Source of the DNA: CBDAPI01 sp965248635
GTDB lineage: Bacteria; Acidobacteriota; UBA6911; RPQK01; CBDAPI01
Reading direction: 5' to 3'
DNA: 64,000 nucleotides
NCBI GenBank assembly: GCA_965248635.1
Contig: OZ252114.1
Span: 62,001-126,000 of the forward strand
Shown here piece by piece: positions 25,604 to 34,257 of this stretch (positions within the stretch are counted from its first letter, which is position 1; every line of letters begins with the position of its first letter). Made by a program: the position numbers and the translations under genes. The notes beneath the pieces are model-generated. The model searched no databases. It was not told the origin of the DNA and saw only the letters and a program-made list of their open reading frames with translations.

Positions 25604-27703
25604 ATGACAGACGAAGTAGTAGTAAAGCTGGCAGTGGGCGGAAGAGAAATTTCTATTGAATCAGGGCGAATGGCGAAGCAAGCTGACGGGTCGGTGCTCG
25701 TCAGAGATGGCGACAGCGCCGTTCTGGTCACTGCCTGTGCCCAGAAGGAACCTCGAGACCTCTCCTTTCTCCCTTTGACCTGTGAGTATCGCGAGTACAC
25801 TTATGCAGCGGGGAAGATCCCCGGTGGATTCTTCAAGAGGGAAGGGCGTCCGACTGAGAAAGAGACTCTCACCAGTCGCCTGCTTGACCGGCCCATACGC
25901 CCGCTCTTTCCGAAGGGCTTTCGTTACGAGACGCAGGTCATTGCTCTTGTTCTTTCAGCCGAGCCAGAGATCAATCCTGACATCCTGGCCATGATCGGCT
26001 CCTCGGCTGCCCTGAATTGTTCCGACATCCCGTTTGATGTCCCTATTGCGTCCGTCCGTGTCGGCTTGGTTGACGGTCAGCTGGTCGTCAACCCGACCCG
26101 GAGCGAGCTCGAAGGCAGTGATCTCAATCTGATCATGGCAGCCCGAGAAGAGGCCATTCTGATGGTTGAGGCCGGGGCCCGGGAAGTCAGTGAAGAGAAA
26201 ATTGTCGAAGCTCTCGATTTTGGTCACCAGGAGATTCGCAAGATCATCCAGGCTATCCGCGATCTATCGGGCAAGGTAGGCAAGCCAAAGTGGGAGTTCG
26301 CCCAGGCAGCTGTGGATTCCGATCTGGAGCGAGAAGTTTCTGAGAAATCGAGTGGTCCGATTCTGGAAGGCCTGAAGCTGTCTGGTAGCGAAGGGAAGCT
26401 GGCCAGCGAAGCCTCTCTGAAGCGAATCAAGAAGGATCTCGTGGACTCCTACCCTGAGGAGGATGCAGAAAAGAGAATGCAGGTGGCCGGGCTTTTTGAT
26501 GCGGTGAAGGAGACGGTGTTTCGGCATCAGATCCTGGAGCGGCAGGAGCGCCCTGACGGCCGCGTCTCAGATCAGATCCGACCGATCAACACTGAGGTTG
26601 GTATGCTGCCACGAGCCCATGGGTCGGCACTTTTTACGCGAGGCGAGACGCAGGCGCTTGCCACGGTGACCCTGGGAACCGGAGAAGATGTCCAGCGAGT
26701 GGACGGCTTGACTGGAGATTCCAGGAAAAGCTTCATGCTGCACTATAACTTTCCCCCCTTTAGCGTGGGTGAAGTGCGGTTCTTGCGTGGTCCGGGTCGC
26801 AGGGAGATCGGGCACGGCGTTCTGGCGGAGCGGTCAATCTCACCCGTACTGCCGGACCCGAAGGAGTTTCCCTATACGATTCGAGTCGTCTCGGACATCC
26901 TGGAGTCAAACGGCTCCTCCTCAATGGCAACGGTGTGCGGAGGCATCATGGCTCTTCAGGACGCGGGCGTACCGATCAAGACTCCCATAGCCGGCATCGC
27001 GATGGGACTCGTCAAGAAAGGTGACCAGTACGCCATTCTGTCGGACATAGCCGGAGCGGAGGACCACTATGGTGACATGGATTTCAAGGTGGCCGGCAGT
27101 CGCGAGGGGATAACCGCCCTGCAAATGGACATCAAGATTGCAGGGGTAAACAGCGAGATCATGTCCGAAGCCCTCCAACAGGCACGGCGGGGTCGACTCT
27201 CCATTCTGGACAGCATGAACGAGACAATTGCCGAACCTCGCTCGGATCTCTCTGCCCACGCGCCGCGGATCTTGACCATGCAGATCAATACTGACAAGAT
27301 CGGGGCCGTGATCGGTCCGGGCGGCAAGATCATCCGGGGCATGGTCGAAGAGTACGGCGTCAAGATCGACATTGAGGATGACGGGACCGTTTCGATCTTC
27401 TCAACAGATGAATCCTCGGCCCAGCGGGCCATTGATCACATCAAGGAGCTGACCGCCACAGCAGAGGTGGGCAACACCTACCTGGGCAAAGTTGTCAAGG
27501 TTCTTGACTTCGGTGCCTTTGTAGAGATTCTGCCTGGAACCGAAGGCCTGCTCCATATCTCTCAGATTTCCGAGCGGCGGATTCAAGATATCCATTCCGA
27601 GGTCAAGAGGGGCGACAAGATTCTGGTCAAGGTTCTCGACGTCGACGGGCAGGGCAAAATCCGACTCAGCCGCAGGGCTGTTCTCGCCGACCAGAAGCGG
27701 TAA
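25604..27703 (+). CDS. pnp: polyribonucleotide nucleotidyltransferase (PNPase)
   Basis: The 699-residue exoribonuclease degrades RNA phosphorolytically from the 3' end. It has two RNase PH domains (about 10-145 and 305-540), with FFKREGRPTEKETLTSRLLDRPIRPLF and the active-site SDIAGAEDHYGDMDFKVAGS. A KH domain follows (IGAVIGPGGKIIRGM near 565-580) and then an S1 domain (GNTYLGKVVKVLDFGAFVEI through LLHISQIS). The S1 domain ends within a few residues of the C-terminus, slightly shorter than in E. coli. The 182-nt gap before it (25422-25603) would be the pnp leader; I see no clear hairpin there. Confidence 0.97.
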   Translation: MTDEVVVKLAVGGREISIESGRMAKQADGSVLVRDGDSAVLVTACAQKEPRDLSFLPLTCEYREYTYAAGKIPGGFFKREGRPTEKETLTSRLLDRPIRPLFPKGFRYETQVIALVLSAEPEINPDILAMIGSSAALNCSDIPFDVPIASVRVGLVDGQLVVNPTRSELEGSDLNLIMAAREEAILMVEAGAREVSEEKIVEALDFGHQEIRKIIQAIRDLSGKVGKPKWEFAQAAVDSDLEREVSEKSSGPILEGLKLSGSEGKLASEASLKRIKKDLVDSYPEEDAEKRMQVAGLFDAVKETVFRHQILERQERPDGRVSDQIRPINTEVGMLPRAHGSALFTRGETQALATVTLGTGEDVQRVDGLTGDSRKSFMLHYNFPPFSVGEVRFLRGPGRREIGHGVLAERSISPVLPDPKEFPYTIRVVSDILESNGSSSMATVCGGIMALQDAGVPIKTPIAGIAMGLVKKGDQYAILSDIAGAEDHYGDMDFKVAGSREGITALQMDIKIAGVNSEIMSEALQQARRGRLSILDSMNETIAEPRSDLSAHAPRILTMQINTDKIGAVIGPGGKIIRGMVEEYGVKIDIEDDGTVSIFSTDESSAQRAIDHIKELTATAEVGNTYLGKVVKVLDFGAFVEILPGTEGLLHISQISERRIQDIHSEVKRGDKILVKVLDVDGQGKIRLSRRAVLADQKR

Positions 27704-27780
27704 GCGCGCTGCGCGCGAGTTCCGAGTTGTACGTCAGTGTCAGCGACCCAGGTTTTCTCTTGGTCACTTACCATCTAAAT

Positions 27781-27837
27781 CAGAACCCGAGCGGCAGCGA
27801 GGGCCGAGTGGTAGCCGCGGCCTGCCGGCTACCGGTT
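27781..27837 (+). repeat. dispersed intergenic palindromic repeat, copy 1
   Basis: This 57-nt copy begins CAGAACCCGAGCGGCAGCGA and carries the shared core GTAGCCGCGGCCTG. It is related to copies at 35971-36030 and 43093-43152. Its right end is diverged (CCGGCTACCGGTT), so the terminal CAGAACC/GGTTCTG pairing is lost in this copy. It lies between pnp and larB. Confidence 0.8.
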
Positions 27838-27885
27838 AAAGACCGCTTGAAGTCGGTAGCCTGATTCCAGGTACCATACTCAGTA

Positions 27886-28647
27886 GTGACGAACACACTC
27901 CCTGAGGTACTGAGGAAGTTCAAGGAAGGCAGTCTCCCAGAAGATGAACTACTTCGTTTTCTGCAGGATCTTCCGTACCAGGATCTCGAGTTTGCCAAGG
28001 TAGACCATCACCGAACCCTTCGACAGGGCTTTCCCGAGGTAGTCTTCGGCCGGGGGAAAACGAAAGATCAGATCGAGGCCATCGCCGCAAGCCTGCTGGA
28101 GCGGCAGGAGAATCTTCTGATCACCGGTGCAGCTAAGGAGGTCTTCCGTTCAGTCCAGAAACTGTGTGCGGAGGCCAGGTACTTTCCCGATTCGGAAGTC
28201 ATCGCTGTCCGACGCGAGAAGACCATCAAAGGGATCGGGACCATCGCCGTCCTATCTGCCGGTACAGCTGATATCCCGGTTGCTGAAGAGGCTTCCGTCA
28301 CCGCCGAGGTGATGGGCAATGAGGTTTTTACGAGCTACGACTGCGGTGTTGCCGGTGTGCATCGAGTGCTCAGTCTAAGAGAGACGATACGCGACTGCTC
28401 GGTGGTTGTGGCTGTGGCGGGCATGGAAGGAGCTCTCCCCAGTGTTGTCGGGGGTCTGGTTGACTGCCCGGTGATTGCGGTTCCGACGAGTATTGGCTAC
28501 GGAGCCGCCTTCGGCGGAATCGCTGCGTTGCTGGGGATGCTCAACAGTTGTTCTCCGAATGTCACCGTGGTCAACATTGACAACGGTTTTGGAGCCGGGT
28601 TTGTAGCGAGTCTAATCAACCGACCGCGGAGTCCAACCGCCCAGTGA
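27886..28647 (+). CDS. larB: nickel pincer cofactor biosynthesis protein LarB
   Basis: The 253-residue protein starts with a GTG. Its C-terminal half resembles PurE-type AIR carboxylase: VLSAGTADIPVAEEA, FTSYDCGVAGVHRVL, AGMEGALPSVVGGLVDCPVIAVPTSIGYGAAFGG and LNSCSPNVTVVNIDNGFGAG are LarB signatures. LarB carboxylates and hydrolyses nicotinic acid adenine dinucleotide in the first step of the nickel-pincer cofactor of lactate racemase-type enzymes. The partners LarC and LarE are not in this window. A CATACT hexamer lies 5 nt before the GTG, so the message may lack a leader. Confidence 0.92.
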   Translation: MTNTLPEVLRKFKEGSLPEDELLRFLQDLPYQDLEFAKVDHHRTLRQGFPEVVFGRGKTKDQIEAIAASLLERQENLLITGAAKEVFRSVQKLCAEARYFPDSEVIAVRREKTIKGIGTIAVLSAGTADIPVAEEASVTAEVMGNEVFTSYDCGVAGVHRVLSLRETIRDCSVVVAVAGMEGALPSVVGGLVDCPVIAVPTSIGYGAAFGGIAALLGMLNSCSPNVTVVNIDNGFGAGFVASLINRPRSPTAQ

Positions 28648-28651
28648 TGCC

Positions 28652-28876
28652 ATGGATCCCCAGACACTGAAGCTGGTAGGTTTCCAACAAGTCCTGGAAC
28701 TGCTTCAGGGCCTGGCCCGGACTTCGGCCGGCCGCAGGGGCAGCGTGTTCTGGAACCGAGGCCTCAGGTCCGGCTGGACATCGTCGAAGACACGAGCCGC
28801 GAGCTCAACCTGGTCGCAGAGAGGGTCGACGAGGCATTGCATCTCACCGACAAATTCCTGGACCGGGTCCAAATGA
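28652..28876 (+). pseudogene. mutS2: mutS2 5' stub, frameshifted
   Basis: The frame opens MDPQTLKLVGFQQVLELLQG, the typical start of MutS2 (TLE-LEF-KVLELLA-GR). Homology leaves the frame after AGRR: in the -1 frame the DNA reads QRVLEPRPQVRLDIVEDTSR, the expected MutS2 continuation, and this frame then runs into dnaG. One G lost from the GGGG at 28737-28740 would explain the shift. All later MutS2 domains (core, ATPase, Smr) are missing. The original frame ends in a TGA that overlaps the dnaG ATG (ATGA at 28873-28876). It begins 4 nt after larB. Confidence 0.75.
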
Positions 28877-30636
28877 ACTTTGACGAGTCGTACATTCATC
28901 ACGTCCGTGCCAGCAACGACATCAAGGATGTTGTAGGCGGCTATGTGCGTTTGAGGAAAAGCGGCCAGAACGAGATCGGGCTCTGCCCGTTTCACAACGA
29001 GAAGACACCTTCCTTCAACGTGAGTGCGAACAAGCAGATTTTCAAATGCTTCGGCTGTCAGGTCGGGGGGGATGTCATCGATTTCATTCGGCTGATCGAG
29101 AATCTCAGCTTTCCCGAGGCCATCCAGCACCTGGCTGAGCGGCAGGGGATTCCACTCCCTGCAGAGAGAAATCAGTCGACGAAATTAACGGACACCCACC
29201 GACTCTTTTCCCTGATGCAAGTAGCTCAGGCTCATTTCCGTGCTTCTCTGCTCGACAACTCGAGCGCCCGAGAGTATCTGGTGCGGAGAAAAATTGCTGC
29301 CGAGACGATCGAGAGCTTTGGCCTGGGCTATGCCCCGCCCGGGAATCGACTGCTCAGATTGCTGCGAGAGAAGGCAGTACCCGAAGCGGAAGCTCTGAAG
29401 TGCGGCCTGATCAAGGAAAGCCCCGGCGGGCAGCCCTACGACAATTTTCGAGATCGGATCACGGTTCCGATTCGAGACCCGTCCGGCCGGGTCATTGCCT
29501 TTGGCGGCCGTTCCCTTGGTGAGGGACTTCCCAAGTACCTGAATTCTCCCGACACCGTCCTCTACAAAAAGAGCCTGCATCTCTTCGGGCTCGACCTGTC
29601 CAAGCAGGATATACGACGTCGCGAGTGCGCAATCCTGGTGGAGGGCTACTTCGATTGCATCGTCCCCTTCCAGGCCGGGTTTCGGAATGTGGTGGCCTCG
29701 CTGGGAACCAGTCTGACCGACAGCCAGGTCAAGTTGTTACGACGCTACACCCGACAGGTGATTCTCGCCTACGATTCAGATGAGGCAGGCCTACGGGCAG
29801 CATTGCGCTGCCTGCGACTGCTGCTGGAGGGAGGACTCCGCGTGAATGTGGTCCAGCTTCCTGAGCAGGTTGATCCCGACACCTTCATTAATCGCCATGG
29901 CGCGGAGGCCTACAGGAAACAGCTGATCGCTTCCCAACCGGGCATTGAATTCGCGCTCGACTATCACATTTCCCAGCACCAGGACCCTTTCAGTCCGCGG
30001 GGAAAACAGGAGATAGCCGACGCTGTGAGTCCCCTGACTACCTATATCGGGAACCGGATCGAGCGGTCTGAATATGTCTCCAGAGTGGGCGCTCGCCTGC
30101 AAGTTGAACCCGACTTGATTCTGCAGCAGGTCCGGCGTTTCCGGACCCCGAACCAGGCACCATCCAACGCCGGAAAAACCACTGTTCCTGAAGTTCGGCC
30201 CGCTGAGATGGTTCTCCTGCATGCCTTGATGGATCCCGGCCTGGCTCCCCTTTTGAAATCCCGGGTTGACTCGGATCTGGTCGCTGGCCTGGCAACTCAC
30301 TGGCTCTTCGAGAAAGTCTTTGAATTCTGGGAACTAAACCGTCAGCCCAGCATCCTTAGTCTTCGTGACGCATTGGAAGATGCGGGGGCCGTTCACCTCC
30401 TCGAAACGATTGGCCTCCACTCCACACTTGAAGTCGAAAGCGAGGAGATCGCACTCGAAAGCATCCGCAGCCTGCGCAAGCTGCAACTCAATCGGAAGAA
30501 GCGACAGGTACAGGATCAACTGAAACAGGAGGAGACGAAGGACCCATCGTCTCCTTTAATCGTAGAATTCCTAAAAGAGTTGCACGAGATTGAGCACAGT
30601 CGGCTGCAACTGGATCGGGACCATGAACCGGCTTGA
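28873..30636 (+). CDS. dnaG: DNA primase
   Basis: From the ATG at 28873 the primase has 587 residues and begins MNFDESYIHHVRASNDIKDV. The zinc-binding domain shows CPFHNEKTPSFNVSANKQ and KCFGCQVGGDVIDFI. The TOPRIM core has ILVEGYFDCIVPFQAGFRN and ILAYDSDEAGLRAALR. The C-terminal helicase-binding part is less conserved. It synthesises RNA primers at the replication fork. The TTG at 28837 lies in mutS2-like sequence and is rejected as start. The gene is coupled to the mutS2 stub by ATGA and is followed by rpoD, the classical macromolecular-synthesis order. Confidence 0.95.
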   Translation: MNFDESYIHHVRASNDIKDVVGGYVRLRKSGQNEIGLCPFHNEKTPSFNVSANKQIFKCFGCQVGGDVIDFIRLIENLSFPEAIQHLAERQGIPLPAERNQSTKLTDTHRLFSLMQVAQAHFRASLLDNSSAREYLVRRKIAAETIESFGLGYAPPGNRLLRLLREKAVPEAEALKCGLIKESPGGQPYDNFRDRITVPIRDPSGRVIAFGGRSLGEGLPKYLNSPDTVLYKKSLHLFGLDLSKQDIRRRECAILVEGYFDCIVPFQAGFRNVVASLGTSLTDSQVKLLRRYTRQVILAYDSDEAGLRAALRCLRLLLEGGLRVNVVQLPEQVDPDTFINRHGAEAYRKQLIASQPGIEFALDYHISQHQDPFSPRGKQEIADAVSPLTTYIGNRIERSEYVSRVGARLQVEPDLILQQVRRFRTPNQAPSNAGKTTVPEVRPAEMVLLHALMDPGLAPLLKSRVDSDLVAGLATHWLFEKVFEFWELNRQPSILSLRDALEDAGAVHLLETIGLHSTLEVESEEIALESIRSLRKLQLNRKKRQVQDQLKQEETKDPSSPLIVEFLKELHEIEHSRLQLDRDHEPA

Positions 30637-30662
30637 TCTGGTGTCAAGACGCATTTTACACT
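30633..30662 (+). promoter_or_regulatory. sigma70-type promoter of rpoD
   Basis: TTGATC (30633-30638) and TACACT (30657-30662) are 18 nt apart, starting at the dnaG stop. The start site would be near 30669, about 34 nt before the rpoD TTG codon, allowing rpoD to be transcribed apart from dnaG. Confidence 0.5.
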
Positions 30663-30702
30663 AGTTGCTTGTCTCCCAAGCAGCGGCCGAGAGGAAAGCA
30701 GT

Positions 30703-32391
30703 TTGTCACTTGAAGATAAGTACGAGGGCGTAAAGGATCTGCTCGTCCTTGGCAAAGAGAAGGGCTACCTGCTTTACGACGAGGTGAACGACGCGTTGCC
30801 CGACGACATTCAATCCGCCGAGGAACTGGATGCGATTTTCGAGCTCTTTGGCGATGCCGGCATTGAGGTCATCGACTCCGAGCAGCAATTCGATGCCACG
30901 CGGCGAGGGGCCCGTCCGAAAGCCGGCGAGGGAAGTCGGGAAGAAGTCGCTACGGAGAGTCTCGAGAAAACCAACGACCCGGTTCGCATGTACTTGCGAG
31001 AGATGGGGACCGTTCCTCTCCTGACCAGGGAGGGCGAGGTTGAGATCGCCAAGCGGATTGAAAAAGGTCAAGAAACAGTCGAGAAAGCACTGTCCCGTTC
31101 CGCTGTTGTTGTGGCCGAGATTCAGAAATATGCCCAGGCGCTGAAACAGGGCGCGCTCAATATCAAGAGCTGCGTTCTTTTTCCCGAGGATGAGATTACT
31201 GAGGAGCTCCTGGCGAAGCGGCGGCGCTCAGTCCTGCGGCGCGCCAACGAGATCAGGAAGCTGGAGACCGAGGCATCCAGAATTCGCATCCGACTTCGAC
31301 GGGCCAAGAAGGATACAGCCAATTACAAGAGACTCCTTTCTCAGCTGGCCCGCTATAGAATTCCGATTGCCCGGCAGGTCCAGAAACTGAACCTCACACC
31401 GGCAATTCACGAGAAGCTCGTCGACGCGGTCAAGATGACGGTGGATCGGATTGTGGCTCTGGAACGGGAACAGAAGCGCCTCAAGAAGCTGCAGGAGTCC
31501 TCGCTCAAGCTCGACGAAGTTAAGAAGATCAAGCTGCGCAGCCGAGAGATCCAGAAGCAGTTCAAGGAAATTGAGGACGAGGTTCTGGCGAGTCCGACGG
31601 AACTCAAGAGAACGCTTGCCACGATCAAGCAGGGTGAACTGGAAGCAGACATCGCCAAGAAAGAGCTGGTCGAGGCTAATCTGAGGCTGGTTGTCTCCAT
31701 CGCTAAGAAATACACCAACCGCGGACTCCAGTTCCTGGACCTGATTCAAGAAGGCAACATCGGTCTGATGAAGGCGGTGGACAAGTTCGAGTATCGGCGA
31801 GGCTACAAGTTCTCAACCTATGCAACCTGGTGGATCCGACAGGCCATCACCCGGGCCATCGCCGACCAGGCTCGAACGATCCGCATTCCAGTGCACATGA
31901 TCGAGACGATCAATAAATTGATCAGAACCTCGCGGGCGCTGGTTCAGGAACATGGCAGGGAACCCTCTTCGGAAGAGATCGCTGAGAAAATGGACATTCA
32001 GGTGAGCAAGGTTCGAAAGATTCTGAAGATAGCTCAGGAACCCATATCTCTGGAGACGCCAATCGGAGAAGAAGAGGACAGCCACCTTGGGGACTTCATC
32101 GAAGACCGCGGGGTTGTTTCTCCTTCCGATGCGGTCATCAATGTCAACCTCAAAGAGCAGACTGCAGCCGTGCTGCAGACTCTCACGGACCGTGAAGAGC
32201 AAGTGATCCGGATGCGCTTCGGCATCGGCGATGGAAGCGAACACACACTTGAGGAAGTTGGGCAGAGATTCTCTGTCACCCGCGAGCGGATCCGTCAGAT
32301 CGAAGCCAAAGCTTTGCGAAAGTTACGACATCCTTCCAGAAGCCGGAAGCTCAAGGCCTTCCTTGAGAACACCGGAAAAGAAGGTCTTTGA
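30703..32391 (+). CDS. rpoD: RNA polymerase primary sigma factor, sigma70
   Basis: The 562-residue housekeeping sigma factor starts with TTG at 30703, preceded by a strong GAGAGGAAAG box at about 30690-30698. Region 1.1 (DLLVLGKEKGYLLYDEVNDALP) is present, then region 1.2 (DPVRMYLREMGTVPLLTREGEV). Region 2 has LRLVVSIAKKYTNRGLQFLDLIQEGNIGLMKAVDKFEYRRGYKFSTYATWWIRQAI in pieces, and region 4 ends with VTRERIRQIEAKALRKLRHP. A charged coiled non-conserved region lies between 1.2 and 2. A factor-independent terminator follows 8 nt after the stop. Confidence 0.96.
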   Translation: MSLEDKYEGVKDLLVLGKEKGYLLYDEVNDALPDDIQSAEELDAIFELFGDAGIEVIDSEQQFDATRRGARPKAGEGSREEVATESLEKTNDPVRMYLREMGTVPLLTREGEVEIAKRIEKGQETVEKALSRSAVVVAEIQKYAQALKQGALNIKSCVLFPEDEITEELLAKRRRSVLRRANEIRKLETEASRIRIRLRRAKKDTANYKRLLSQLARYRIPIARQVQKLNLTPAIHEKLVDAVKMTVDRIVALEREQKRLKKLQESSLKLDEVKKIKLRSREIQKQFKEIEDEVLASPTELKRTLATIKQGELEADIAKKELVEANLRLVVSIAKKYTNRGLQFLDLIQEGNIGLMKAVDKFEYRRGYKFSTYATWWIRQAITRAIADQARTIRIPVHMIETINKLIRTSRALVQEHGREPSSEEIAEKMDIQVSKVRKILKIAQEPISLETPIGEEEDSHLGDFIEDRGVVSPSDAVINVNLKEQTAAVLQTLTDREEQVIRMRFGIGDGSEHTLEEVGQRFSVTRERIRQIEAKALRKLRHPSRSRKLKAFLENTGKEGL

Positions 32392-32398
32392 GACGCAG

Positions 32399-32424
32399 GC
32401 GTCCCGGAAGGGACGCTTTTTTTT
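32399..32424 (+). terminator. Rho-independent terminator after rpoD
   Basis: The stem GCGTCCC/GGGACGC (32399-32416) closes on a GGAA tetraloop and is followed directly by eight T. It ends the dnaG-rpoD transcript 45 nt before the tRNA. Confidence 0.93.
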
Positions 32425-32468
32425 GGTTTGTGAAGAAGGGAGTGCTAAGGTCTCGGGTCGAATTCAGT

Positions 32469-32545
32469 GGGCCCATAGCTCAGTTGGTTAGAGCATCTGA
32501 CTCATAATCAGCCGGTCGTAGGTTCGAGTCCTACTGGGCCCACCA
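32469..32545 (+). tRNA. tRNA with CAU anticodon, probably tRNA-Ile2 (AUA decoding)
   Basis: The 77-nt gene forms a full cloverleaf: acceptor GGGCCCA/TGGGCCC, D arm TAGCTCAGTTGGTTAGAGC, anticodon stem TCTGA/TCAGC-side with loop CTCATAA, and T arm GTAGGTTCGAGTCCTAC. The CCA is encoded. The loop and the D- and T-arm sequence are closest to the Bacillus tRNA-Ile2 type, whose C34 is changed to lysidine by TilS; an elongator tRNA-Met is the alternative. It is not an initiator tRNA, because the first pair is G-C. Confidence 0.9.
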
Positions 32546-32564
32546 CAGTTTCGCGAGAAGTCTG

Positions 32565-33290
32565 ATGGAAGCAGAACTAAGCGTACAAGAAGAACTGAAG
32601 TTGTTGAAGAAACTGCAGGAACTTGACCTTCAGCTCCAGGCTCTTCGGAACCGTCTGGATCAGGTCCCGCAGCAGGTGTCGGAACTGGAGCAGGCTCTGA
32701 ATGAAAACCGGAGCGTCCTTGAGCAGGCTCAGACGATCGTCGAAGAGCAGCAGCGAGAGCAGCGGCAGACTGAAAGCGAAGTTGGGTCCTTGCGTGAACA
32801 ACTCTCCAGGTACAAGACACAGCTGATGGAGGTTAAGACCAACAAGGAATACCAGGCCATGCTCCACGAGATCGAGGCGGCCCAGCAACAGATTGAGGCT
32901 AAAGAAGACCAGATACTGGAGGTCATGATGGTCGCGGAGGATCGCCTTGCAGAGGCACTGACTGTCGAAAAAGGGTTCCAAACCAGAGATAAGGAACTGC
33001 ACCAATCGAAGACAGAGGCTGAAGCCTTCTCATCTCAAGCTGTGACGGAGATTCACAGGCTCACTCAGCAGCGGGAAAGCCTGGTGAGTGCGGTGCCATC
33101 AGGTCGGCTTCTCCAATACGAACGTATTTCCCGCGCGCGGGGTGGTCGGGCGATTTCTCCGATCGTCGACGGGTCCTGCCAGGTCTGCTACGTGGTCTTG
33201 AGAAAGCAGTTGATTGCGGAAGTGAAGACATCTGCCCGCATCGCGACTTGCGAAGCGTGCAATCGGATCCTCTACTACAAGACAGATTGA
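32565..33290 (+). CDS. coiled-coil protein with C-terminal C4 zinc ribbon (CT398-like)
   Basis: The 241-residue protein is a long antiparallel coiled coil (about 5-185; LKLLKKLQELDLQLQALRNR and NKEYQAMLHEIEAAQQQIEA) ending in a zinc ribbon with two CxxC pairs, CQVC and CEAC, about 27 residues apart. This fits a widespread family (older name DUF164) of unclear function; a chlamydial member binds sigma54 and type III secretion proteins. It lies 19 nt after the tRNA. Confidence 0.87.
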   Translation: MEAELSVQEELKLLKKLQELDLQLQALRNRLDQVPQQVSELEQALNENRSVLEQAQTIVEEQQREQRQTESEVGSLREQLSRYKTQLMEVKTNKEYQAMLHEIEAAQQQIEAKEDQILEVMMVAEDRLAEALTVEKGFQTRDKELHQSKTEAEAFSSQAVTEIHRLTQQRESLVSAVPSGRLLQYERISRARGGRAISPIVDGSCQVCYVVLRKQLIAEVKTSARIATCEACNRILYYKTD

Positions 33291-33401
33291 GGTGGAAGTC
33301 CCACGGGCTGCTCGGGGACTCATCAACAGTCAGAGCGTTAACCGGTGCTCGTGGACTGAGAAGGCTCGATTCCCCTCTTCACAAGTCGGACAACGCAAGA
33401 A

Positions 33402-34202
33402 ATGAATTCAGTTCTACGAACTCCCCTTGTCTTTGTGCGGCAGGCATATCTTGCCGTCACGGAGTTTGAGTTCTATTGTGTCATCCTCAGACAGCCGCTG
33501 CGGGTTACCATTTCTTACCTTGTTTTCTTTAGCCTGCTCGTAGCCCTGACATTTGCTGCCGTCGCGACATGGGTACAACTTCCGAAGATCGAGGACTTCA
33601 TTCTCTGGGCAGGCGACAATCTGCCCTCCATCTCGATACAGGAAGGGCGACTCGACGTGGAAGGCGAGCAGCCTCTGGTTCGCCGTTATTTTGGGGATCA
33701 GATCGTCACCTTCGTTTACACTGAGGAACAGGACCTTCAGCTTCTCGAAGGGTTAGATCCGCCTGCGGCAGTCTTCCAGCGCGATGAGTTCTCACTGCTT
33801 GTGGAAGGGGCCTCGGGTACCTGGAACTGGAAGGATGTCGGGCCTTTCATTACCTTGCTCAGTGGACCCGAGGAGTGGCACATGTGGGGACACTGGCTTA
33901 GTCTGATCTTCTTTCCGGTCGTTTTTCTCGTACAATGGGTTTTTGTGGTCACGGTCAGGAGCATGCAGGCATTGCTTTTGATGTTCTGGGCCGCCTCAGC
34001 CGCGGCACGGCTTGGGAAGAGACTCAGTTATCAGGAATGTTTTACGATTTCGGTTTACAGTTTGACCCCCGCATTCATCTTGAATCTGGGAGTGACTCTC
34101 ACCGGTCAGCAGGGCCTTTTGTTCGATTTGATCTATCTGGGTATCGCCGCTGTTTACACATTTCTGGCCACCCAAAGATGCCTGTCAGCCGGCCGGTACT
34201 GA
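33402..34202 (+). CDS. DUF1189 integral membrane protein
   Basis: The 266-residue protein has a first helix at about 35-57 (ISYLVFFSLLVALTFAAVAT), a long extracytoplasmic segment (60-160) with LPSISIQEGRLDVEGEQPLV, and three or four helices near the C-terminus (SLIFFPVVFLVQWVFVVTV, LLLMFWAASAAARL, and the end). The order and the GRLD-type loop match DUF1189, a family of unknown function. It is followed 55 nt later by a VWA protein. Confidence 0.8.
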   Translation: MNSVLRTPLVFVRQAYLAVTEFEFYCVILRQPLRVTISYLVFFSLLVALTFAAVATWVQLPKIEDFILWAGDNLPSISIQEGRLDVEGEQPLVRRYFGDQIVTFVYTEEQDLQLLEGLDPPAAVFQRDEFSLLVEGASGTWNWKDVGPFITLLSGPEEWHMWGHWLSLIFFPVVFLVQWVFVVTVRSMQALLLMFWAASAAARLGKRLSYQECFTISVYSLTPAFILNLGVTLTGQQGLLFDLIYLGIAAVYTFLATQRCLSAGRY

Positions 34203-34257
34203 AACCAAATGGGTTTCAAGAGATCATTGGGGAAGACGCAAACCGAGTATTGAACCG

